Positions 20,763 to 30,941 of a stretch of 64,000 nt of DNA are shown piece after piece. Position 1 is the first letter of the stretch; every line of letters starts with the position of its first letter. The stretch is taken from positions 186,001-250,000 of the forward strand of contig JBDOQK010000053.1 of the NCBI GenBank assembly GCA_040437565.1, given 5' to 3'. This DNA comes from Albugo candida (Eukaryota > Oomycota > Peronosporomycetes > Albuginales). The notes beneath the pieces were generated by a model. The model worked only from the letters and a program-made list of their open reading frames with translations. It was not told the DNA's origin and ran no database searches. Both the position numbers and the translations under genes were made by a program.

Positions 20763-21464
20763 GGTGCAGCAGCGATTCGAGCCGAGAGTGTTTGTATTGC
20801 ACTACCGAGAATATTCGTTTAAGTTCGAATTGTGTGATAATGCGCGAAGAAATTGCAAATCGTTTGTATGCTTTTATCACAAGGACAGAAACGGAAACAC
20901 GCATATTGTTGATGACTAGATATATGATGAACTTTGTGAAGAATCAGCAATAGAATCTTCAGCTAGACAGCGATTAAGTGCAGAGCAGATTTTAAGGACT
21001 TAATATCATGCTGGAAGATTACATCGACTCGGAATCGACATTACTATTGTACGTTGAGTGTGAATATAACAGTGTTCACGTAGGAGTTTATTTGCCGTTT
21101 AACTTTACAATTCAAAATAATTGCATTAAAGACAGACAGATAAGTTGGTATAAAGAAAGCGAGTTAAAGCACCGAATACGTCGTTCGCTATCGCTAGTCA
21201 CTACGAGAGATATAAGCCAATGAGTGAATTCCATNNNNNNNNNNNNNNNNNNNNNNNNNNNNNNNNNNNNNNNNNNNNNNNNNNNNNNNNNNNNNNNNNN
21301 NNNNNNNNNNNNNNNNNNNNNNNNNNNNNNNNNNGTCACTACGAGAGATATAAGCCAATGAGTGAATTCCATACTTTTGCTTTCAACCAATCGTTCGATT
21401 GCCAAATATCCGCTCCAATCGAACAAAAAAGAAATCTCGCGCTCTCGATTTTGCCTCAAGTCAA
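20763..21464. other. Intergenic region with 100-N gap
   Basis: Divergent space between NUP54 and NTF2, including the N run 21235-21334. The 38 bases 21197-21234 reappear at 21335-21372, another overlap of contig ends. A frame at 21008-21223 has no coding character that I can defend. Confidence 0.6.
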
Positions 21465-21956
21465 ATGGCGGCAAAAGATGTTGCTACCGCATTCGTGCAG
21501 CACTATTACACGCTTTTTAGTACAAACCGTGCGGAGCTAGCAAATCTTTACGTAAGAAAGCGAACTTCGATGCATTTTTTGCGCTGCGTCTCTAATTCGT
21601 ATTTTGATTTTAACAGCAAGCATCGTCGTTTCTGAGCTGGGAAGGCCAGCTATCGCAAGGCCAAGGAGAGATAATGCAGAAACTACAGCAATTACCGCAA
21701 TTACGCCATAATCCTAGTCCTGATTTTGATGTACAAATGTCGACCTCAAATACTGCCATGATCATTTTTGTGCAGGGAAAAGTTCAGGTAATTATATTTA
21801 TATGCAAACTATTTACAAAACTGGGTATAACGTCATTCATGAAAACAGATTGACGAAAATCCTCAGGTTCAATTCACTCAAGTTTTTCAGCTGGTTGCCA
21901 TCGCCTCAGGACAATATTATATTCACAATGATATATTTCGCCTTCAATATGGATAA
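21465..21956 (+). CDS. NTF2: Nuclear transport factor 2
   Basis: Small homodimer that carries RanGDP back into the nucleus and binds FxFG repeats. Exons 21465-21551, 21617-21787 and 21849-21956; introns 65 and 61 nt; 121 residues, the normal size. Recognisable pieces: VATAFVQHYYTLFSTNRAEL at the N terminus, SFLSWEGQLSQGQGEIMQKL, the strand SNTAMIIFVQGKVQ, then FTQVFQLVAIASGQYYIHND and FRLQYG at the end. The start Met is fixed by the position of the family's first helix. It lies next to the FG nucleoporin NUP54, whose repeats such proteins bind. Confidence 0.95.
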
Positions 21957-22284
21957 AGGCATCTTAGCTCAAGAAATACACTTTTTCTTACGCACACAGA
22001 GTTCTACTATGTGCGGATTACTGAGAAGCACAAATAGCTGTAGGAAGTTTCTGGAAGAAGAAAAACTTGCCCGCAAGCGATGTACCTAGGCGTCGTCTTG
22101 AGTTCCATGGGAATAAATCGATAAGCAAACGCAAAGCATATTTCGCTCTGATGTTTCGGAGGACTTTGGCATCGCGTCAGCACACCACGCTGCCGAGTTT
22201 TGTATCAGCTGCTGGTACCGATCAATTACAACTATTTATTATCGCGTGAAACAGCGAGTGTTGCCCACCACATCGCCAAAAAAG

Positions 22285-23640
22285 ACGTTAATCAGACTCG
22301 ATGCAGCTGTTCAAAATTCTTGCATTTATCGAATGAGATGCATCAACAAATTCTGACAGCGCGTGGAATGGTAAAGGATGCTTCAGCGTAACACGTCAGT
22401 GAATCGCCGTCAATTAGGGCTCATCGAGCACCCTATTGCTTCTTCTAACTTCTTTCGGAACGCATATTGTTAACTAATAAGCGCATTAAATATATCATTA
22501 CAGTAATGTGTCATAAATTGCATTAATGTCCTACATAATGTCTTCATTTCTACTCAACAGACGATTCCTTCATAAAGATTCCATTGTCTGGTCATTTTCT
22601 ATCAACTCAATCTTGAATTGGTCAATTCCCATCTAATTTTGCTGATTTATATCCTGGCTTTATCACGACACTAGGAATTACTATAGGAATTGGCGACGAC
22701 GATTTTTCTTGCTAAGAGACTCAACATGATGCTGTTCTTTTTCTTCTCTCGTATTCTTTCGTCTTCGATGCTTAATCCTCGGACTGCTTTGGTTCTCACT
22801 ATCCAATTAACCAACGATGAACACCAGACAANNNNNNNNNNNNNNNNNNNNNNNNNNNNNNNNNNNNNNNNNNNNNNNNNNNNNNNNNNNNNNNNNNNNN
22901 NNNNNNNNNNNNNNNNNNNNNNNNNNNNNNNATTCTAGTATTACCTAGTACTAGCTGTTCAGCGTAATGTGGTGGACATGAATGTGAAGAATACTGTACT
23001 TCATGACATTATCCATTAATTAGAAGCTGGACATTGTCTCTTACTACGTATTTGATCGACACATCGACAGACTTTTGAAACAAGCTTTTATATGTAATCT
23101 ATTAACAAAGCTCGGAACTCGTTCATCGAAAGAATCTTGCGTTTGTAGCCAAAATGTTTCAATATATTGCAAAAAAGTACAATAGCTGCGCTTCTTGAGA
23201 ATAGAATAGCGTTAATTGTTTGCAGCTACCGATTGTCTTACTTGCCGCTACACTCTTCCGATGCTTATTTTGCACATTCTTCAATGTGCTTTACGCCGAT
23301 CTCAAAAAGCTTAAGCGCTTGCGAAAACTGCCAAAAACACATTCTGAATCCGCAATCGTTAAATTTTATGTCTTTATGTGTCCTTGAGCATCGCTATTGT
23401 CAGATAGAGATCTGCTACGGGAACGAATGCATTCGATCAGGTCCAAGATGAAGCTCCAAAATTAAGACCTTGAAAAGCATACATAATGAGTTTATCATTG
23501 CTAGTTTTTAAAGTGTCTACTGAATGACCCCTATCAGTATGTTTCAATCAGCGAAATAGGTGATGTGAAGTACAGAACTAGTAGAGCTCATTTATACTGG
23601 GTCGATGACTTGCTAGATCACCACTTCAGCACCATCTTAC
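22285..23640. repeat. Segmental duplication, copy 1
   Basis: Sequence from about 22285 to 22831 and from 22932 to 23640 is clearly related, with scattered substitutions and indels, to 34726-35266 and 36100-37225 in the same orientation. Shared landmarks include TCAACTCAATCTTGAATTGG, ATTACCTAGTACTAGCT, GTGGTGGACATGAATGTGAA and AAAAAGCTTAAGCGCTTGCG. The gap at 22832-22931 falls exactly where copy 2 carries a coiled-coil gene, so that gene's partner here is missing or lost. Frames in this copy are short. No transposase, RT or terminal repeat was seen in the block. Confidence 0.75.
22832..22931. other. Assembly gap (100 N) without flank overlap
   Basis: No overlap of flanks here, unlike most other gaps. 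By comparison with copy 2 of the duplication, about 800 bp including a coiled-coil gene may be missing. Confidence 0.8.
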
Positions 23641-23987
23641 AAGACCTTTTTCAATTGACAGGTTGAGTAATACTAGGATCTTATCGTATTTCGTGACATT
23701 CATAGCATATAGGCAAACATTAGACTAGGTGTGCCAGAATAATTGTGAATTTTTTTGTGTTTTCGTTTCTTTTCTTTTTCTAAAAAGCAAACTGCAATTT
23801 CGCGGGTACTTACTTCTACTTCATATTGAATACAGAAGAGATATAGTCGAAACGCAGCATCTCAACCGCGTTATTCGTACATACTCCTGGAAAGCGTACT
23901 TTACCAAGTACGTAGATGCGATGGCCGTTGGAAACAGGAGGTACGAGCATGCTGTTACATACTTGCACTAGATACTATGTTAGAACA

Positions 23988-24234
23988 TGCGTAGTGCTTA
24001 GCAGGTGACAAATTGAATACTTAAAATATAATTAGGTCCTTGGTACGCAAACTCTCTTGTTACTCTAAGCCTACTGCTTTCTTCGACTATACCTTGATAA
24101 ATTTCCATACCGCGCATCACTAATCGTATAGTCGCGCATTAGAAATCGCCTGGCCGCGCGTCATTAATCCTGCGCCGTTACCAACATGGATCGTGCGATG
24201 GTGTCACTTGACAACAACACATCCTTCTTCAACA
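23988..24234. repeat. Solo LTR-like repeat (copy A)
   Basis: A 245-bp repeat starting TGCGTAGTGCTTAGCAGGTG and ending ATCCTTCTTCAACA, also found at 30532-30738, 30942-31170 and 33980-34225 in the same orientation. TG and CA ends, size and the pairing of two copies around copia coding remnants suggest a long terminal repeat. No clear target-site duplication is seen next to this copy. The middle is rich in GCGC-containing short palindromic words. Confidence 0.6.
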
Positions 24235-24256
24235 ATTAGATCGTGAATGTTGCTCT

Positions 24257-25629
24257 TTCGCTTGAGACACATTTGAGAATCGGCTGAGACATTTATTTTA
24301 AAAATTTTTGAGCGTTAAAAATCACCTGGCAGATTTGATAAAATACGACTATCGCGGAGTGGTTTGGAAGTAACGTGGCCATTGAAAGTAGAAAATACAA
24401 AATCTGATCCGTCATGAGGAGACAAAGTGCACAAAGACGTTCTTTTACACATATACGCTCCGGCTTCATTGCTTGATATGCGCCTCTATAACCCTTAGAT
24501 CATCCATGTTCGAAATACGCACGAAGCACGATCCGAGAAGCCAACGGTACGTATGAATGAGAAACGCAATTTTTATCTGTTGACTTTGAATCAATCGACC
24601 GGAAGCGCATACAGCACCATGAAAGCTTTACAAATACAAAAATATGGTGCTGGTATGCTTGGAGTATTTCTAGCGTATTACCGTTTCGTGGGCGCACAAT
24701 ACATGAAGTTGCAGCATCAAACACCTGATGGATCAAATACGATAGGAGGATTAAGGGTCAAGATATATCTCCTACGAGAACGCGGCTCGGATGCACATCC
24801 TATTACCGACAATGACCTCTATTTGTTAACTTTTCCCATTGAGGAGGACGATCCAAATGGAGTTGAAGCTTTCAATGAAATCAAGGGTGATATGCCAATT
24901 GATAAGGTCAAGTTACAAGATAATTCACCCGGAAAACCGGCTTATCCCACGGCAATCATTCCCAATTTATACGCCAAGTTCGATCGAGACGAACGCAAAC
25001 AGCCTGAGAAACAAAAACACGGCCGCACTTTCTTGACGGAACTCAATGAACTTCGAGCTCCGAGCAAAATGGAAGTGGAAGTAAAAGTATTGAGAAGTTA
25101 CACGCGTACCATCAAGAAGAATAGTTATACGTGTGGCTGGGTGCTGCGAGGGTGTTCGTTGAAATTCTTATCCTTGCAAACTACGCTTTACGAAGATGAG
25201 AGCTTGATCACCATGAATCCTCAAGTGTACATCTCGAGTAACAGCGGGATATATTCATTTGATATGAAGATGGTTCCACAACTTTATTTGTATCAAATGA
25301 ATTTTCCAGGCAAAAGACAATTTACACCTGAGATGGATTTGTCGAGTGTAGAAATGAACTTCATCGGCGAAAAGAGACATCGTTATAAGGTTGAATTTCG
25401 GCCCGATAACTTAATGACGACAATTCCGGAAAGCTTATTTGACACGTTAAGAGAAAGTTTGATTCGCATGGACTTCTATTGGGAAAGTAATCGCTACCAA
25501 CGGCCATGCCAGCAATTGGAGTACGAAAAAGTCGTCGAATTTATCAAGAAGAACAAGCGCATCTCCGGTCTACCCCCACTCGACCTTATGTATGGAAACG
25601 AGCAAGTGTTGACTATCAAAGCCAATAAA
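24257..25629. repeat. Left copy of gap-flank overlap
   Basis: 1373 bp repeated at 25730-27102. It carries the first 359 codons of the protease-like gene (24553 onward) and its upstream region. The run of 100 N at 25630-25729 sits inside what is really one locus. Confidence 0.85.
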
Positions 25630-26025
25630 NNNNNNNNNNNNNNNNNNNNNNNNNNNNNNNNNNNNNNNNNNNNNNNNNNNNNNNNNNNNNNNNNNNNNNN
25701 NNNNNNNNNNNNNNNNNNNNNNNNNNNNNTTCGCTTGAGACACATTTGAGAATCGGCTGAGACATTTATTTTAAAAATTTTTGAGCGTTAAAAATCACCT
25801 GGCAGATTTGATAAAATACGACTATCGCGGAGTGGTTTGGAAGTAACGTGGCCATTGAAAGTAGAAAATACAAAATCTGATCCGTCATGAGGAGACAAAG
25901 TGCACAAAGACGTTCTTTTACACATATACGCTCCGGCTTCATTGCTTGATATGCGCCTCTATAACCCTTAGATCATCCATGTTCGAAATACGCACGAAGC
26001 ACGATCCGAGAAGCCAACGGTACGT

Positions 26026-27270
26026 ATGAATGAGAAACGCAATTTTTATCTGTTGACTTTGAATCAATCGACCGGAAGCGCATACAGCACCATGAAAGCT
26101 TTACAAATACAAAAATATGGTGCTGGTATGCTTGGAGTATTTCTAGCGTATTACCGTTTCGTGGGCGCACAATACATGAAGTTGCAGCATCAAACACCTG
26201 ATGGATCAAATACGATAGGAGGATTAAGGGTCAAGATATATCTCCTACGAGAACGCGGCTCGGATGCACATCCTATTACCGACAATGACCTCTATTTGTT
26301 AACTTTTCCCATTGAGGAGGACGATCCAAATGGAGTTGAAGCTTTCAATGAAATCAAGGGTGATATGCCAATTGATAAGGTCAAGTTACAAGATAATTCA
26401 CCCGGAAAACCGGCTTATCCCACGGCAATCATTCCCAATTTATACGCCAAGTTCGATCGAGACGAACGCAAACAGCCTGAGAAACAAAAACACGGCCGCA
26501 CTTTCTTGACGGAACTCAATGAACTTCGAGCTCCGAGCAAAATGGAAGTGGAAGTAAAAGTATTGAGAAGTTACACGCGTACCATCAAGAAGAATAGTTA
26601 TACGTGTGGCTGGGTGCTGCGAGGGTGTTCGTTGAAATTCTTATCCTTGCAAACTACGCTTTACGAAGATGAGAGCTTGATCACCATGAATCCTCAAGTG
26701 TACATCTCGAGTAACAGCGGGATATATTCATTTGATATGAAGATGGTTCCACAACTTTATTTGTATCAAATGAATTTTCCAGGCAAAAGACAATTTACAC
26801 CTGAGATGGATTTGTCGAGTGTAGAAATGAACTTCATCGGCGAAAAGAGACATCGTTATAAGGTTGAATTTCGGCCCGATAACTTAATGACGACAATTCC
26901 GGAAAGCTTATTTGACACGTTAAGAGAAAGTTTGATTCGCATGGACTTCTATTGGGAAAGTAATCGCTACCAACGGCCATGCCAGCAATTGGAGTACGAA
27001 AAAGTCGTCGAATTTATCAAGAAGAACAAGCGCATCTCCGGTCTACCCCCACTCGACCTTATGTATGGAAACGAGCAAGTGTTGACTATCAAAGCCAATA
27101 AATACGTGAGGTTTATCTCAGAAAACGATCACACCATCTGTGCTCTGAATTTTATTCCGAATTCAGAAAAGAAGTTGGTGTTGGGATCTTCATTTCTATA
27201 TGCTTATTCTATCATCATCCAAAATGCTGATGGTACGAAATTTTATAAATTCTCTGATGCCGATGTATAG
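26026..27270 (+). CDS. Putative secreted aspartic-protease-like protein
   Basis: Full copy of a single-exon gene of 414 codons; a 5' partial copy (24553-25629) before the gap is the same locus. The best start may be Met 23 (26092), because from there the protein opens with a signal-peptide-like stretch (KALQIQKYGAGMLGVFLAYY) ending near VGA. The C-terminal 60 residues (HTICALNFIP, then KLVLGSSFLYAYSIIIQNADG) resemble the pepsin-family C lobe, where ILGDxFLRxYYxVFD is usual. I find no catalytic DTG or DSG, so it may be an inactive homologue or an unrelated beta-rich secreted protein. The gene sits alone in a repeat-rich, gene-poor region. Confidence 0.6.
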   Translation: MNEKRNFYLLTLNQSTGSAYSTMKALQIQKYGAGMLGVFLAYYRFVGAQYMKLQHQTPDGSNTIGGLRVKIYLLRERGSDAHPITDNDLYLLTFPIEEDDPNGVEAFNEIKGDMPIDKVKLQDNSPGKPAYPTAIIPNLYAKFDRDERKQPEKQKHGRTFLTELNELRAPSKMEVEVKVLRSYTRTIKKNSYTCGWVLRGCSLKFLSLQTTLYEDESLITMNPQVYISSNSGIYSFDMKMVPQLYLYQMNFPGKRQFTPEMDLSSVEMNFIGEKRHRYKVEFRPDNLMTTIPESLFDTLRESLIRMDFYWESNRYQRPCQQLEYEKVVEFIKKNKRISGLPPLDLMYGNEQVLTIKANKYVRFISENDHTICALNFIPNSEKKLVLGSSFLYAYSIIIQNADGTKFYKFSDADV

Positions 27271-27402
27271 GTGCTAATGACGGGAAAGCATCCCAACACA
27301 TCCTCAAGGATCTGTGGTGAATTACTCTTTCACGAAAAAGATAAAAAGCAATATACACTGCACGACTGATTTTGGGGCCTATTTGTGTAGTCTGATTTCT
27401 CC

Positions 27403-27863
27403 ATGGCCATAATAAGCCTTGACGCACTATTACTCTCGATCCCTGAGGAGGAACGGAACGCATCCGTTGACGTGAGTGCAGTCTTGTACAAATGGTTAGT
27501 GCCCAATGCGATCGAAGTAGCTGCTTCCTTGGCAAAGTATGAATCGAGAATCTTTCCCATCAGAAAGACGGCAAAAGTTCATTGTTTTACTTTTTTCCGA
27601 AGGTGAAAAACGAAGACGCAATCACCAATATATATTAATAGAAGTAAGTTTCATAAATTGCTGGTTCATTGTTGCTCTTTGATGTCGTTGGTGTCAGCTT
27701 GCAATTTGATTTCATCGTGATTCTGTACTGCGAATTGCAACACTTTGTGCGGTGTCACCTACAAAGCCTTCGCATGAGTCTATTGAGCTGGATGACGAGG
27801 AGGAAGATGAAAAATGGCGGCGCTGTGACTCAATCAACTGATGAAACTTCGTACGATAAGTAA
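27403..27863 (+). CDS. Possible small multi-exon gene, unrecognised
   Basis: The first about 50 codons (MAIISLDALLLSIPEEERNA, then AVLYKWLVPNAIEVAASLAK) have good coding character. Downstream, another frame reads KFIVLLFSEGEKRRRNHQYI up to a GTAAGT donor at about 27645, and an acidic exon-like piece follows a CAG acceptor near 27700. The frames do not join cleanly by eye, so the exon structure is unresolved and the gene may be decayed. No family is recognised. Confidence 0.35.
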
Positions 27864-30426
27864 GCGACTTTATCCAACCTCCTAGTGGTCTCAGCATCTT
27901 GTCCTATCAACAGCTAATTATTCATAAGTGCTCATAATCGATAGTGACGTTTTACTCGTAGCTTGCGTCTACCATTGTAGCGATATCGGTAAAATCTGAG
28001 GAAGAAGACACTTCTCATCCCAAGTTCGGGTTTTAATAGAGATCAGAGCAGCATTTGGGCTTTACTTTGCTTGTTGCTGCCAGTGTACGTTCACGCTTAT
28101 AAACCTGCCCGTGAGATTCTACTATGAATTGCGCCAAGTCCGACCATGCTCCGGTATGTGTGCGCCATAAGGTCGATCCACGGTGATACGTATGTGGTTC
28201 GATGAAGCATCTGATGATTGGATGATCTGTTGATAATCGACTATTCTCCTCTAGGGTACGCTCTGTCTCTGCTTCGGTTAGAAAAGAGTCTGAAATATAA
28301 CGTTGATGCCTGAACGGACTGTAGCATCACTGGCCTATACATTGGTAAAGATTTCGATACCTTCAAGTTGTTTGGTCGACCCGAGAGTACTTGTATTGGT
28401 AATCAGATAAGAAACGATAGGGGGAGTCAATTCACTTGATCGTAATAAATCTCAATCACCATATAGATCACAAGGAAAATACCAGCATCATGCCTAGCAT
28501 GATTTCCGCATTTGATTGTTTTGATCGATACACCGCAGCCAAGAAAGATTAAGTACCCATTGTCGATTGTGTGATTTCGGCTGGATAAGCTTGTATGAAA
28601 CAGAGCGATGACTTTTAGATTGGCAATATTTCATGCACTGAGGTCGTTTGCACAGATCATTCCAATGAATCGATGGCATTTCTTCGATGACTTCGATGTT
28701 GCTTAAATATGTTCAGATACATTCGACGACATTATTCCGATCAGAAATGGTCGAAATCGGGGATTTCTCAGCACCATATGAAAAGAAAAAAATTCAAAAA
28801 CATACTGCATCGCATTATCTGCGCAGTCACCTGCTCGATACATTACACAAAGTGATGCACGTAATACATTTGCAATCCTACTCATCTCAGAAAAGCTCAT
28901 CATAGGAGCTGCTACATCTGCCTTCCCACCTTGCGCCTTCCATAGTGATTCCTGACTGTGATGTTCATTCGCAAGATTCCTGTTATTGTCATACCTCTGT
29001 TTCGAAATGTTTGCTGGCTCAACTCTGTGAGCAGAACATAGCTCAATATCCTCCTTTGTTTTTGGTTGTATCATTTTGACTTTATAAAATCATATTCAAT
29101 TTCATCAAGATCCACAAGTCGGCATATATATCAAAAAATTATCAATGCGGTTTCTTCAATATGCCAGCCACCATCATAATTACGCACTAGAATTCAATTC
29201 ATTGATTTTGATTGAAGCAGCCATTTGTTCGAAATCATTGTCCGCTTGACGACTGATTGCCTAGTCGATATCTGATACCTGGCCCTTATAAAATTATGCC
29301 TCTATTTTCGATAAGTTTGATTTGCATCCAAGATACTTGAGTGAAGGAAAACTTACTTGGTAATCCTTACAATACGCTTCCTAACCAAGCTTTATTCTCT
29401 TTTCCGTGCTACCTCTTCCGACATAATGCTATCAGTCATTCAAGTTTTTGCTTGTATCGGGAATGTTACGTCGTTGATAAGAGCCCAACACGAAGATTAC
29501 GCTGTCTGCTCACTGTTTCATGTATTCCACACCAAACGTATAAACATGGAGACTATGAGGAAAATGTGAATCCGAATTGAATCAACATTTGATCGCTTTA
29601 GAAAATTGTTTGCAGTCCAATGAGTTGGAATGCGATCTGGAATTCACGAATAAGGAAGAAAATCACATCACATGAGCGTAAAATCAACAAACTGATCCGA
29701 AGCTGTGCTGATGCCACACTGAGATGCGAAGAACACTGCAAGGAAAATAATATTATAAGGGGATCGGAATCACTCAAGAATACGTTGTTCGCAGCAGAAG
29801 ATACGGCCATTGAATTTAGTCTTTTCGAGGTGACTCACCTTGCTATGGTAAGCTCTTCATGGAATATCGTTTGAAGTCGAATGCAGTCAAGCAAAAGGAT
29901 ACAAAGAAAAAGCTCCTACATGTGCAAGCCCCGAAAAACGAAGAATTAATCAGTGAAGTGTCCCCATTTGTACAGAATTTCTGCTGACGAAGGAAGAGTA
30001 GTATAGATAGTTCCGAGGATCCAATTAGATTCTTGGCCTTATTGCATCGAACTCGGCAAGTAATGTCGGATGAAATCCAATGCGTGACAAATGTGAGTAA
30101 ATTGATGAATTTTATGGACGTGAAGCACTAGCAAGCTCGCTTCAAGAGCAGTAGCGTTAAAAAATGAAATCTAAGCAATTTAAAGACAGCTCAAGCATCT
30201 ACAGGTGATCTTTCTTTGATTGTATGCAGTCGAGCATATCATAACAGTATATCTAATGCCAAACCAAGAAAGACGACTGTGGGTTGGGTCGGGGGTACTC
30301 GCTCTCTTGGCCACATTGATATTTATCATAAATCAGCGTACGGGCATTCCAGTAATATCGGAATTGTTCCAACAATGATACCAGTGATTCACTGTAACCA
30401 CGCCGGCCATTTTTACTGAGGCTTTC
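27864..30426. other. Gene-poor, decayed-looking region
   Basis: About 2.5 kb with only short frames. A minus-strand frame at 28703-29074 (123 codons) and a plus-strand frame at 29620-29874 (84 codons, with RKINKLIRSCADATLRCEEH) have mildly coding composition but no recognisable domain and no convincing splice partners. I report nothing firm here. Confidence 0.4.
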
Positions 30427-30738
30427 GTCCTCTGATCATGAATTGTGGAAATAACCCGAAAAACGTTATAATTGCATTGGCCATAAACGTACGGATACAC
30501 ATCTCTTTGTTGGCACGAAATGATAGAAGTGTAGTGCTTAGCAGGTGGCAAATGGAATACTATTTACACTTAGGTCCTTAGTTCGCAAAATCTCTTGCAA
30601 CTCTAAGCCTACTGACTTCTTTAACTACACGTTACATCTCGCATTACTGATCCTATAGTTGCGCGCTAGAAATCGCCAGTCCGCGCGTCAGTAATCCTGT
30701 GTCGTAACCAACATGCATTGTGCGATAGTGTAACTTGA
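30427..30738. repeat. Left copy of gap-flank overlap with partial LTR-like repeat (copy B)
   Basis: 312 bp repeated at 30839-31150, with one substitution noticed (30669 versus 31080 region, AAATCGCC against AAGTCGCC). Includes most of the LTR-like repeat. Probably one locus split over two contig ends. Confidence 0.8.
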
Positions 30739-30941
30739 NNNNNNNNNNNNNNNNNNNNNNNNNNNNNNNNNNNNNNNNNNNNNNNNNNNNNNNNNNNNNN
30801 NNNNNNNNNNNNNNNNNNNNNNNNNNNNNNNNNNNNNNGTCCTCTGATCATGAATTGTGGAAATAACCCGAAAAACGTTATAATTGCATTGGCCATAAAC
30901 GTACGGATACACATCTCTTTGTTGGCACGAAATGATAGAAG

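Noticed and set aside
24101-24180. CRISPR-like or tandem GCGC repeat within the LTR-like element
   Set aside because: The repeated words are short, irregular and part of a dispersed eukaryotic repeat; no spacer structure.
24553-25629. Tandem duplicate of the protease-like gene
   Set aside because: The whole 1.37-kb block, including upstream DNA, repeats after the gap without differences that I noticed; overlap of contig ends is simpler.
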